A stretch of 64,000 nt of DNA from Symsagittifera roscoffensis (taxonomy: Eukaryota; Xenacoelomorpha; Acoela; Convolutidae). Location of the stretch: positions 47,001-111,000 of the forward strand of contig NW_026970664.1 of the NCBI RefSeq assembly GCF_963678635.1, given 5' to 3'. Under the pieces are notes generated by a model, which was not told the origin of the DNA, ran no database searches, and was given only the letters and a program-made list of their open reading frames with translations. Both the position numbers and the translations under genes were made by a program. Of this stretch, positions 51,516-61,555 are shown one piece after another. Position 1 is the stretch's first letter; each line of letters begins with the position of its first letter.

Positions 51516-53143
51516 TGATTTGCTATGTGGTTAAAACTTCCACAAACGTCGCAAAGTTTGGCCGATGATAGCACCATTGGTACGAAATGTCCGTTTAGAT
51601 TTTGCGTTTCAGCTTGTGGCACTTGATTTGCGACAAATTGTTGCGTTGGATGAGTCTGGGGCTGTTGTAATAGTGCTGATGGATGCATTTGTACCATTGG
51701 CTGATTTTGCTGGTTCGGGTACATGTTTGGGTGCATAACCATTAGCATAAAACCGGTTCCATGATAGCTTGCATCATATAGTATTACGTATTGTAATCCT
51801 GGTTTTGGCAATCGTAATGTTATATCCGTTGCTTCGGTTAAATCGTGTTTTAGTACTTCGAGCTTTTTATGATGTTCATCATCGGTTTGAAATGGAATGT
51901 CTTTCCTGAGGAGACGGTAAAATGGTATCAATTTTTCACCTAAACTTGGCTTATATTTCCGAAAGAATTGCCCAAATTCGATTAGTCGTTTAATCTGTTT
52001 TACAGTTTGTGGCATTTTGATTTTCTTTAGGAAATTTGAAACTTTCTCTTGTTCAGGCGACACTCCTGCTGGTGTTATTATGTTACCGAGGAATTTCATT
52101 CGTTGAGTTTCTATTTCACATTTATTTGGCGACAGTTTTAGTTCTGACTTCCTTACACATTCAAAGATTTTCGAAAGGGTCGGTATTAGTTCATCAAAAT
52201 TATTCACTGCAACTCCTATGTCATCCATGAACTGTATACATAAATCCGCAGCTAGGCATGGATCAAGGTAGTGTCGGATAAATGAACTAAATCCTGTGAC
52301 TGATTTACTTAGACCCTGGGTCAGGCATTTGTAGGCGTAAATTCGTGAACCAAAATTAAACGCCAAGAGTTGAATTGAAAGGTCATCGGCCATTTGCACA
52401 CAATGGTATGCTTGCGAACAGTCCAACTTGGTAAACAAACTCTTTCCTGCAAAGTGGTTTGATGCATCAGTTATGTTTGAGATGGCAAAAATGCTGTTGA
52501 TATAGTCATTCTTGAGTGAATGGTTTATCCTCCTGAGGTCAATCAACATCCGCAATTTACCCGATGGCTTTTGATGCGCAAACAGAGGACTGCTGTATTT
52601 GGAATGTGACAATGTTGTTATAAGTCCATAATAGTGCATAAGGGCAATATCCACTGTCAATTCGTGACGCAAATGCATCGGCGTACGTGGTCCTTGTGTA
52701 TACAGAGGTCGTGTGTTTTCCGTTTTTAGTTTAAATTTGAGGTCGGAATTGTACCCAACATTGAATCTATGTTTAGCGAAGATGTCCGAAAAGTCAACAA
52801 GCAAATCTTCCACTTTTGACCTTTGGTCTTCTGTCAACACGGAATTCTCCCACTTAAAACTCTCCATAAAGGTCAATCTATCTTCGTCCGCGTGATTCAT
52901 TTTTGCAAATGCAATCATTTCAGGTTCGATGGGGAATAAACTTTCTGCTTCATTCAAAGTCAGAACTGAAAATTTCCCAATTTCGGTTTTGAAAGGCAAA
53001 GTAATGTGATGATTGGTGATGTTAAACGCTGTGATGTACAACAGGTTGTTTTTCAGCACTTCGCTTATGGAAGAAATGAACGCAATTTCACAGTTTTTTT
53101 CAAATTCCTGAGCGGAATTAACGATTCCGGTGGTTTTTTTCAT
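51452..53143 (-). CDS. RT fused to gag C-part, element B, copy 3
   Basis: 563 codons. Residues 1-469 are RT and the start of RNase H (FMDD present, D457 present), then the frame switches at GFMLMV to MHPNMYPNQ of gag and ends with an intact zinc knuckle. The RNase H Glu and second Asp are missing. The seam near 51737 is the older of the two junctions and is copied in the seam at 46505. About ten differences from copy 1 within RT, more than between copies 1 and 2. Confidence 0.8.
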   Translation of the reverse strand: MKKTTGIVNSAQEFEKNCEIAFISSISEVLKNNLLYITAFNITNHHITLPFKTEIGKFSVLTLNEAESLFPIEPEMIAFAKMNHADEDRLTFMESFKWENSVLTEDQRSKVEDLLVDFSDIFAKHRFNVGYNSDLKFKLKTENTRPLYTQGPRTPMHLRHELTVDIALMHYYGLITTLSHSKYSSPLFAHQKPSGKLRMLIDLRRINHSLKNDYINSIFAISNITDASNHFAGKSLFTKLDCSQAYHCVQMADDLSIQLLAFNFGSRIYAYKCLTQGLSKSVTGFSSFIRHYLDPCLAADLCIQFMDDIGVAVNNFDELIPTLSKIFECVRKSELKLSPNKCEIETQRMKFLGNIITPAGVSPEQEKVSNFLKKIKMPQTVKQIKRLIEFGQFFRKYKPSLGEKLIPFYRLLRKDIPFQTDDEHHKKLEVLKHDLTEATDITLRLPKPGLQYVILYDASYHGTGFMLMVMHPNMYPNQQNQPMVQMHPSALLQQPQTHPTQQFVANQVPQAETQNLNGHFVPMVLSSAKLCDVCGSFNHIANQCWWRQKPQGRRQNFPTEPKN

Positions 53144-53419
53144 TTCCTGACATACGTTTTCTAACTAGCATTCTACGAGAATTGTCTGATGCGGGGCTAT
53201 TGTTTGACGTTTTGTCAGAATCAAAGGGAATTTTTTCACACTATTGACTCTTCTTGGTTCGTTTGTAGGTTTTATCTCGTTGATTTGAAGAGTCATATCT
53301 TTGAAATGCAGGAGATTATACTTTGGACAGACATGGAAGTTTATAAGGTTTTTTGTAGAAAGGATTTCCTAGAATTATTGAGTTGGCTGCATGAAGAACG
53401 AGAAATGATTCTATACATG

Positions 53420-53830
53420 TCATGCCTGCCAATCAATTTCTAATGTTACTTCAGTTTCAATGGAGACTTGTTGTCCTCCTGCCATTCTAACTCTCTTAGG
53501 TTTGGGTTCGTTTACTTCAAGAGGGCGAAATAACATTTTTTCTTCTTTTAGGTCTTCAAATGTCTGTTTTGAAATAACATTTCCGCAGGCTTCTGTATCA
53601 ACCAGGGCTCTTCGTTGTAATCCCTGTGAGAAACGTATTTTTGTGTACGTCAGTACTGTCCCTTCCGCAGGAATTAATGTGTAAAGGCTGATAATCTCAT
53701 CAGGTTGAAAAGGTTCGTTCGATGATGATTTAGGTGTTTTAGATGATTTAGGGGGCTGACTCAGTGGCTTTATTAATTTTTTGGCTCGGTTGGAAAGTTT
53801 TGACGGCGTCCTTGTGGTTTCTGTCGCCAC
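53420..53830 (-). CDS. Protease region, element B, copy 3
   Basis: 136 codons, DTE loop as in the other copies. This copy directly follows the full-length gag (overlap 53773-53830 in another frame), the original gene order of the element. Confidence 0.6.
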   Translation of the reverse strand: MATETTRTPSKLSNRAKKLIKPLSQPPKSSKTPKSSSNEPFQPDEIISLYTLIPAEGTVLTYTKIRFSQGLQRRALVDTEACGNVISKQTFEDLKEEKMLFRPLEVNEPKPKRVRMAGGQQVSIETEVTLEIDWQA

Positions 53831-55071
53831 CAGCCTTGATTTGCTATGTGGTTAAAACTTCTACAAACGTCGCAAAGTTTGGCCGATGATAGCACCATTG
53901 GTACGAAATGTCCGTTTGGATTTTGCGTTTCAGCTTGTGGCACTTGATTTGCGACAAATTGTTGCGTTGGATGAGTCTGGGGCTGTTGTAATAGTGCTGA
54001 TGGATGCATTTGTACCATTGGCTGATTTTGCTGGTTCGGGTACATGTTTGGGTGCTGCTGAGTTTGAGGGTACCACTGGGAATATTGCTGTGGTGCAACT
54101 GGTGGCATATTTTGAAAATTTGGCTGAGTGTTGTTGAACTCATTTTCATTTTGCCAATTATTTCTGCGTCTTCCACCACTGTTGCCTCGTTGTTGTCCAT
54201 ACCCGTTATTTTGGTTTGACTGATAGCCACGATACTGACCACTCTGACTGCTATTGTTCCGATTCTGTTCGGAAAGCGGATTAGAATGTTTCTGCGACTG
54301 CTCAGTTATTTGTGATCTCATTTCGTTGAGCTGCTTCTCCATTTGTTCCTGGTTTGTGGACAATTTTGTGAGAGCGCTTATTAAATTTTCTGAGACTTTG
54401 TCGTTTACTTCGTTAAATCCGTTTTCCGGGTAATTGTCTTTTCGGCAAAAGTCACAAATTTTGATTTGCTTCCTGGTTAGGTTACACAATTCCTGAACTG
54501 TAGTTGCAGGTGGTTGTTCCAGCAGCTTTGATCTCAGCCAGCCTGGCATTCCCTTAATGAACAGTCGTTTAGTTTGTTCATTTCGATTGTCGTGTACAGC
54601 ATCTATTCTTTCGTAACTTTGAGCAGTTTCTCGGTGGAATTTTGCTGCTTCGGCTGTTGCAGGTGCTCCTATTTTTGCGGGATCAATTGGGGCGACAGCT
54701 GGCAAATCTGGTGTTGGATACGCTCGCTGCGCTTTCTTTGTCAAGTTCATGAGGAAATTCTCGGTAGTATCGATTTTCGGGTTGAATCGCAGTTGTTCTA
54801 GCTTCAAAACATGGACTTCTTGAAGCTGAGGATTGCAAAAGTGATCCTTGAGAGCTAAGAGACTGGCGAGAATGTTCGCTTTAATTGCTAGTCCTAGTGT
54901 CTGATAGAATATCAGCGCTTTATCTCGTAGATGGAGCTGCAAGAAATTCGCTTGTTGCGCGTTTGGTTTCGCTGCTACTCCGATGTAGCCTTGAAAAAGT
55001 TGCTCGAATTCTGAAAAGTCTTCTTTTTCCGTTCCTCCGTAGGGTTCGACCGAAACTTGCGCGTGTGCCAT
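53773..55071 (-). CDS. gag of element B, full length
   Basis: 432 codons from ATG 55071 (MAHAQVSVEPYGG), chosen as the first ATG in a frame that is open to 55122. Residues 15-190 are a capsid-like helical domain (FSEFEQLFQGYIG, KALIFYQTL, FLMNLTKKAQRAY). Residues 240-400 are Gln/Asn/Gly-rich. A zinc knuckle follows but is broken here: CDVCRSFNHIANQG has lost its last Cys and gained Arg, while the partial copies keep CX2CX4HX4C. The only copy with the gag N terminus. It would build the particle and bind the RNA. Confidence 0.75.
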   Translation of the reverse strand: MAHAQVSVEPYGGTEKEDFSEFEQLFQGYIGVAAKPNAQQANFLQLHLRDKALIFYQTLGLAIKANILASLLALKDHFCNPQLQEVHVLKLEQLRFNPKIDTTENFLMNLTKKAQRAYPTPDLPAVAPIDPAKIGAPATAEAAKFHRETAQSYERIDAVHDNRNEQTKRLFIKGMPGWLRSKLLEQPPATTVQELCNLTRKQIKICDFCRKDNYPENGFNEVNDKVSENLISALTKLSTNQEQMEKQLNEMRSQITEQSQKHSNPLSEQNRNNSSQSGQYRGYQSNQNNGYGQQRGNSGGRRRNNWQNENEFNNTQPNFQNMPPVAPQQYSQWYPQTQQHPNMYPNQQNQPMVQMHPSALLQQPQTHPTQQFVANQVPQAETQNPNGHFVPMVLSSAKLCDVCRSFNHIANQGWWRQKPQGRRQNFPTEPKN

Positions 55072-55122
55072 CGTATTACAGTTGGATGATAGAGTTGATG
55101 ACAAGACACAGCACTTATTCAA

Positions 55123-55700
55123 TTTAGGTCAAACATTTGAGAGTTTGCTATAAAAATGAGCTTTTTTTAAGAAAAAAGGCCAGCGGTATCACTGATCAGG
55201 TTTTTTTGCTGCAATTATCTGGTTGTGCTAAAGGTTCGGTTACTTCACTTCTATGGTGCGGAAACTTAATGACAACTGTATCAATTTACTGCAGGTTTGA
55301 GTTTTGAGTTTGTTTTAACTAACTGTTTTTGTTGATTGTTGAAAAACCTGTAGATCTGCTTTCTTTGTCTGCCTTGTCAGTAGGTCAGCTGCCCTGCCTT
55401 CTGACTGGAACATAAAGTAGAGATGTTGTAGGTCACAATCCACATTTTTCTGTAGAATGAAGAAACTGTCAGCTCAGAGATGTTGAGAAGTCGTGATTGT
55501 CTTTTGTCTTCTTTTCCTCCCTGTCTGTCTCAGTTGATCGCCAAATGTTGCTCTTCTACCCACATCTAAGCGTTGCTGGGTGAAACGGGTGTTGTTGCTC
55601 TGTTCTGCTTCAGCAAAATGCGGTTGTCACCGTCTGCTCGTGTGTTGTAGTCTTGAATTGCCGATGACTTTTTGACTTTTTGTGAATGCAGAAGTAGAAT
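55123..55700 (-). other. 5' leader of element B
   Basis: About 580 bp between the primer-binding-like site and gag. T/G-rich on the plus strand. No reading frame or repeat of note. Confidence 0.5.
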
Positions 55701-55718
55701 CTTCCGCGACAGTCACCA
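55701..55718 (-). other. Probable primer-binding site of element B
   Basis: On the element strand TGGTGACTGTCGCGGAAG starts six bases after the 5' LTR. TGG would pair with a tRNA CCA end. Position and TGG start are as expected for an LTR retroelement. The tRNA is not identified. Confidence 0.5.
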
Positions 55719-55724
55719 TAAGAT

Positions 55725-56132
55725 ATAGTGTCCCTTCGGGTGGCTGTGGACAGCTATATCGTCGTTTATTTTAATTGTTACGAGCTGTCCGAATAGTAAT
55801 TAGCGCTACTTGCTATCAAGTGTTATTGTTTTTAATTAATAAGTTATATGTCTCGAGCGGTTAAGACTTATCTTGTTTTTAAGGACGCAGGATTCGGTTC
55901 TTAACTTCTAGAATATCCCTAGTCGATCAGCGCAAGATAGAGCATGATATCGTATTTTGTTCTGTTCAAGTCTACCCAATTGATTAGTAGCTCGGTCTAA
56001 ATCTCTCTAATGATTGGTATCAATTACCATCAATGTTTACATAGTTAAATGAATATAAATGTATAAACTTCATCTCATTAACAAGGTTAATTATGTAATT
56101 TATTATAGCATAAGAGTGCGTGACATCATACA
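55725..56132 (-). repeat. 5' LTR of element B
   Basis: 408 bp pairing with 38871-39263. It differs by about 27 substitutions and an extra segment of about 14 bp near 55927-55940. Flanked outside by the GTGAT duplication. Confidence 0.8.
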
Positions 56133-56137
56133 GTGAT
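56133..56137. other. Target-site duplication of element B, right copy
   Basis: GTGAT immediately after the right LTR, equal to 38866-38870. Confidence 0.6.
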
Positions 56138-56486
56138 GTCACATGCCACATTTGAAGTCGCTAAAATTCATGCAAGTTTGATAAAGTTTCACGAAAAATA
56201 TTTTATAGAGTCCATGCCCTATGATAATATAAACCCTGACCAAACAAGGCCAAATCCAAATCCATTTAAAAACAAGAATAAACCAAACCACTTTTCCAAA
56301 CAAAAAATTCAGAAATTCTTGTCGAAAAGGAAAAAAAATGACATGAAAACAGGAAAACTAGTTCTTGACATGCAAGACCTTATGGAACAGAGAAGACAAA
56401 AATTTTACACACCGGTATTATTTTGTAAACTTAACGGAAAGATTGTAGGAAAAGTTCGTCCAGAAAACAACGTTCGTTCTTTGTGA
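56138..56486 (+). pseudogene. Env-like piece of element C right of B
   Basis: An open plus-strand frame of about 115 codons resuming element C: SHATFEVAKIHASLIKFHEKYF, then a Pro/Asn/Lys-rich stretch and MQDLMEQRRQKFYTPV, stop at 56484. The sequence left of B ends in the same reading zone, so B split this gene. Assignment as env is by position and general character only. Confidence 0.35.
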
Positions 56487-56685
56487 AAAATTAAAACACG
56501 TCCACTCATGAATAACATATAGTTTGGCGCAATCCACTATGACATTCACCTTGATATGAAATAAAAATATATAGAAAGTCTAACTTTTTCAAAAAAAATC
56601 AATTTCCGAATTAGAATCACTCCATCACTTATGTGAATTAGAACGAACACAAATACTAAAACCTCTCGCATAAGCAGTAATCTAA

Positions 56686-57144
56686 GTAATTTACGCAGGA
56701 TATCTATTATCAGGCAACCTTTCTAATTTTTTTGAAAACGAAGGAACCATTCTTTGGCATTACACTTGCACCAAAAACGTTTCAGCACTTTTCGTTTGTG
56801 AAGTCAAAAGATGCTACCATTGCATACCAAAATTCATTAAAAATAAAGTGGATACCTTAGCACGACAAACATAGTTTTGGGATACAGCTGTTCGATGTGG
56901 ATCTGAAAATAGCCACAATGTTGTACAGTTTAACCCAAACGCAGATAGAAATTGTCTTCTACCTCCATACCCTACTTTAATGCAATTTTTAAAGAAGTTT
57001 TTACCTGAAAACATACGTGCAATCGCTCGTAACCCAAACCTAGACCTACAATCAATGGGCAATTTCTCAAATTCAGACATTCAGCATCACATTAGAACAC
57101 GACAAATTCAAGAACTTCTGACTAAAACGGATACAATCCAGTGA
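56686..57144 (+). pseudogene. Cysteine-rich env-like piece of element C
   Basis: One plus-strand frame of 152 codons with a single stop (TAG, 56872-56874) and end at TGA 57142. It has no early ATG and is easily missed. Contents: GYLLSGNLSNFFENEGT, TCTKNVSALFVCEVKRCYHC, AVRCGSENSHN, NRNC-like and LPPYPTLMQFLKKF. Seven cysteines and the position after integrase suggest the extracellular part of an envelope-like protein. I could not match it to a named fusion-protein class. Confidence 0.4.
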
Positions 57145-58298
57145 CAAACAATTGATCAAAACCTACAAAAAATCGCTGTAACAGCAGATTATTCAGAAAT
57201 TTACCGCAAGACTACAGTGGATGATTTAAAGACCTTAAAGACTATATAACTGAACTGAGAAAATAAACGCCCACGGCATATTTCAGCAATCAAGTTTTTT
57301 ACATATCAAAAATGAACTCCTAGCTTTTCGTGTATGGCCCTACTATATCTAAGAAAGATTGAGTATATGATAATTAAAATTTGTTTTTATAGGATTCATC
57401 TTCTCGCTATTGAAAGAAAACTATAATACATGCGCACAATATACACAAGTCAACAGACAGGCAAGTGTAGCACGCATTTTAGTTGCAGGATTTTCTGAAA
57501 AATTTTCCACTTCAATTAACAAAAATTTTCTTGACGCACAAATCACTGAAACAAAAACAATTATCTACAAAATGAAACACATATGATACTCCAAAAGACA
57601 ATACAAATACATCACCTACAGATCTATCACATTTACATTGCTTACACAGTAACTATCCTCTATTAATAATACCACAAAAATATAGAAACACACTTTCAAC
57701 CTTCGAACGAACAATACAGACTAGTAACTTACAACCTAGCCCTATATCTCATATAGCACTCCAACAGCCGACTATAGACGACACATATGAATCAATTGTA
57801 GAGCAACCACACACCTTAAATTTTTGTTCCCAGAACATTAATCTTTTCAGCCCTCGTTGAGCCGACAAGTTGGATCCCTCAACCGTTCCCTTTCCGATCC
57901 ATCCAACCTTCCACGCTACAATTCCCTCACTTCAATTTCAGACCTCACTTCCTCGCTCTACCTAGTTTTTCTTCTAAATCACCACGCAAGCACTCAGATG
58001 ACTCAAATAAAACAATTTTCAAAACAATCACTAATAACTCCCATGTTGAAACTCGATGAATTCCTCAATTCCGAACCCAGTCTCACTCAATTTTCCCTAT
58101 CAATTTTTAAGAACCATAACTCCCCCTGCCCCTGTTGAACCCTATCTCTCTCTCTCTCTCTCTCCTTCTTCGCACACTGACACTACACTTATTCTTTTCC
58201 CTCTATCAAGTAACGAACACGAACTATTCAGCCCTATCACAGACTATCAACTCGAGCATGATTTAGATGAGTTTATTACTCACCAACACATTAACTAA
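57145..58298 (+). pseudogene. 3' part of element C, broken frames
   Basis: 57145-57850 has short broken frames only. 57857-58138 and 58056-58298 overlap in two frames and encode Ser/Pro/Leu-rich sequence with an acidic end (EHDLDEFITH). A TC microsatellite sits in the overlap region. They may be one decayed accessory or env tail gene. No domain seen. Confidence 0.3.
58145..58165. repeat. TC microsatellite
   Basis: About ten TC units in a row inside the broken 3' frames of element C. Confidence 0.8.
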
Positions 58299-61204
58299 CC
58301 CACTCAGCCACAACCTCCAAATCATCTGTCCCTTCTGTCCGCATTGTACCCTCGCGTAACCACAGAGTTTTTATAAAACGAAGACACCCTAACGCCTCAA
58401 TTCCTCATTAGCCGCACACAATCATCTCAACTTTATTCCCACCACCCACATCATACTAACACACCAGGATTCTTAATAAATAACCTACCATTCTTTCCTC
58501 CATTTACCTACTATAATAGTAGAAAAAAGGAAGCCCAGCGCGCAGAATACGTAGATGAACATTCCCTTCCCCATCATTTTCATGGACTTCGTACTAAATT
58601 TTAACACCCCACTAAAATTACCGCTAATGAACAATCCCACTGACAACGAACTTTGTGACTCTCTCATTTTACAACTAACTATTGCACTTCACCTAAATCA
58701 ATTCAACACTATAGGCTAAAATCAAACACTAAATCACTTCGTTGCACAAACAGCTAATTGATTCTTCGAAAACCACTATGACCACAAGATCACTAGATAT
58801 ATGGAAGATTCAAGATTGAACAAACGAGAATGACCCTAACATCATCCCACAATTAACAGAGAAGTTCTTCATCAAATCAGATTTTATTTTCATCTTGACA
58901 GTGCAAATAAAAATTTCGACCGCATCATTGATCACGTATTAACAAACACTAAAGCTTATGAACCATTCTTACAAATTCAATCACTTCGCATTAATATTTA
59001 ATTTTCTCAAACACAAAAAAAACGAGATAATCACTGCTCGCATGAAGTTATGTTAAAAACAAAGTTAATCTATACTTATACTTATAAATTCATTCAACGG
59101 CACCATATACACAGTTCACCATCCCGTAATCCACACCATCGCTTCCTGTTTATTTATTCGAAATAGACATCCCCCTACTTTTTAAATTTCACATACTGCA
59201 ATACTTCTACTAACTTACACGGCATCCTCCGTAACTACGACCCTGTCCGTCAGATGTATATCTTTTGCCCCTTAACTAACAGCTTCCCACTACAAGTCGC
59301 CCGTCGCATCATTATCCCCATCGAATACATACAACCCATCAAAGTTACCCTATTAGAAAACATACATAACTTTAAAATCAACCACAAGCTTTACAATCTA
59401 ATACAAAAATCAAATCTTGCATTTTTAGCTATTATTGACGAAGTATAAATAATCAAAGCGCTTGAACTTCTCTGGCCACTGCTTCGCAGTAAAAACATAA
59501 TACACATGCTTGCTAAGCTTTTAATAACATCCACCACCATTAAAACTAACTTCCCCATAGATTTTCCCCTGGCCCTGAATCCTCGAAACTATAGATTTTC
59601 TTATTATCATCAAAACAAATCAAAAAGACGCTCAACATTTTTACACGTGTGTTTCACCTTTTTATATTTTGTCCAACATCCATCTAAAAGAATAAAAATT
59701 TTTAAAATAATGAAAATAAACTATTTCAATTTTCTATTCTCAGTTCCAACTACGTATTAAAAATTATTCTTATGCAATAATATTAATATAAATGCAAAAA
59801 ATTGATATATCTTGAAAATTTTGATGTATCTTGCAATAAATTGATATAATTGCAGTAAAATTCAAATTCAAAGTAGTAAATTAATAAAAGAAAGTAAATT
59901 GATGATCACTAACCTTTTTATGTGTGCTTCTTTTTTAAAAATAGAATTATTTTCATTCATTCGTCCACGTTTCACGCACTATTTCCACACAAAATTTGCA
60001 ACGCGTCCTCTAAGACTTGTTTAATTGATGATTTTCAAGTTTTGTACACTAACTGATAACATTTTGGTTTGCTTTCACGTGTTCAAAACATTGTTTTAAC
60101 ACACGGTTTGAAGGAATAAAAATATGCTTAAACTAACCAAGGCAGCTGACTAATTCCATAAACCAACCGCATGTATGAGAAAGACTCAAGGTACCTAAAC
60201 CAGATTAAACCCAGATTGAAACTGGATTAATTATTCTTATGAAACCAACTTTCAAGTTTTTTTAAAACCAATTGAAACACTAAAAACTCAAGAAAACACA
60301 AAACACGACAATCTGTTTTTGATAAAAAGACACAACCAAAGACAAAAAGAGAAAAACACCTGACAAAAAAATTGAACACAAAAAGAGACTCGGTTCAAAG
60401 AGACGATAAAATCATACTCCCAAAACTGGCCTAACCCACCAGTAATGGACGTCCTGAGCCACGCTCTATAGCCGGCCTCACCACCCGCGCTACACTACGC
60501 TTAAAACACGCACTCCTATTTTTGACGAGATTAGCTCTAGGGTGAGCGACTCTATAAAATAACCGAAACTAAACAAAAAGTTTTTCCGGAATTAAAGAAC
60601 AAAAATCATAACTAAAACTGATATCATTAACAAGAGGCAGATAAAACTTTGCAGGGTAAAGTTTTTTCTTGAAGCAAAGGAAACAAGCTGCAAAAGGGGA
60701 TGAAAACTTGATGACATTACGAATCTGGAAGAGCAAATCTATTCGTTTGTTGCCGTAGTCACAACTCTCAAAGGTTTTAAAATATGGAACCAACATCGCA
60801 GCAAAGGTAATCATTGAAGAAAAACAGTGGCCAACTCGATGATAATCTTACATACGAATCCTAGTCGCTTGGCGCTTCACACAGATAAGTTAAACCCCAC
60901 CTCACCATTCGATTAATAGCACGTAGTCTTGCTCTAACTTAACGAACTCAATCCATCATTGCACAAATCTGAAATCTTAACGCGATCACTCAACACGATC
61001 CAGATACAGGAGATCCACTTCTGAAGAATGAGCAATTTTGCCCCTTCTCACCATGAAGACAACTAGTCCAAAACACGAGCCACTATTTCTTTCTCCTCAT
61101 TCACGCAGCCACTGCTTCAAAAAATCTACTCCAAGAATCAAGAAACTTCTCCATCCATCCTTCATTACAATAAACATGAAAATTAAAACTCTCTAAGACC
61201 CTCT
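58299..61204 (+). other. 3' region of element C, no clear gene
   Basis: A/T-rich, A/C-rich on the plus strand as in the rest of C. Short open pieces at 59254-59448 and 59506-59760 encode plausible but unrecognised sequence (FPLQVARRIIIPIEYIQPIKV). 59800-59870 has short imperfect repeats of AAATTGATAT. 60420-60560 is a more GC-rich island. The minus-strand frame 60814-60569 is probably a shadow. Confidence 0.35.
60420..60560. other. GC-rich island in A/T-rich sequence
   Basis: About 140 bp clearly richer in G and C than its surroundings, with GTCCTGAGCCACGCTC, AGCCGGCCTCACCACC and CGCGCTACACTACGC. On the minus strand GTAGTGTAGCGCGGGTGGTG vaguely recalls the A-box part of a tRNA or tRNA-derived SINE, but no B box or cloverleaf follows. 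Confidence 0.3.
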
Positions 61205-61555
61205 TTAAAACTGGTATTTAAATCCAATTTTAAAATTCATAAAACTATCTCTGTAAAATATTTTTAACTAACTAACCATGATCCAAAACTAACACTTAAA
61301 ATGAATTGTATAGCTGAAACTATCCACAGTTTCAGCAACAGAACAGTATAAATATAACATAGGAAAAAGTCGTTCAATTCCTGATACTTTATCTCGCAAA
61401 TGCCAGTATACACTAGATCTTTTGAGACTATGAAATATAAGAGTAAGATTAAGATCGACATTAGACTCAGAAATTGCACGGATCTATCCGGCCGAAATTT
61501 CAGATACCTTATCTGAAATTACTCTATGAGCGAGCCACTCTGGACATAAACTCAG
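61205..61555 (+). repeat. Right LTR of element C
   Basis: Pairs with 5284-5642 in the same orientation. It closes element C; from 61556 the sequence is the sister element D in the opposite orientation. Exact ends uncertain by about 10 bp. Confidence 0.55.

Larger units (their letters stand above)
41356..51815 (-). repeat. 5,230-bp tandem duplication in element B
   Basis: 41356-46585 and 46586-51815 are near identical; I found about nine differences by eye. Examples of shared spacing: 45592 to 50822, 43155 to 48385, 41998 to 47228, all 5,230 bp. The seam joins macro-domain sequence to RNase H sequence through a short AA overlap, and the RNase H scrap carries the T (CAATCGTAA) found in the third RT copy, not the C of the other two, which fixes the direction of the event. 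Confidence 0.9.
38871..56132 (-). mobile_element. Element B: Ty3/gypsy-type retroelement with C-terminal macro domain
   Basis: LTRs at 38871-39263 and 55725-56132, with a GTGAT duplication outside. Read on the minus strand: LTR, primer-binding-like site, gag, protease, RT, RNase H, integrase, GPY/F, proline-rich tail, RG-rich stretch, macro domain, 3' region with 169-bp repeats, LTR. Two later internal duplications stretch it: an RT/gag junction at about 51737 and a 5,230-bp tandem block (41356-46585 and 46586-51815). The LTRs differ by about 7%. Shared frameshifts in pol show that the parent was already inactive before the duplications. Confidence 0.85.
5284..61555 (+). mobile_element. Element C: Ty3/gypsy-type retroelement with env-like region, split by A and B
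   Basis: C runs on the plus strand and is A/C-rich on that strand. Without A (15750-37256) and B (38871-56132) it is about 17.5 kb. Order: LTR, leader, gag (6.8-9.8 kb), RT (about 11.1-11.9), RNase H (12.0-12.6), integrase core (13.4-13.7), GPY/F (14.0-14.3), a membrane segment (15.2-15.4), env-like pieces (15.4, 38.1-38.6, 56.1-57.1 kb), an unassigned 3' part and LTR. Every gene is broken. C is inserted in D: the gag of D is found outside both LTRs. Its weakly matching LTRs make it older than A and B. Confidence 0.6.
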
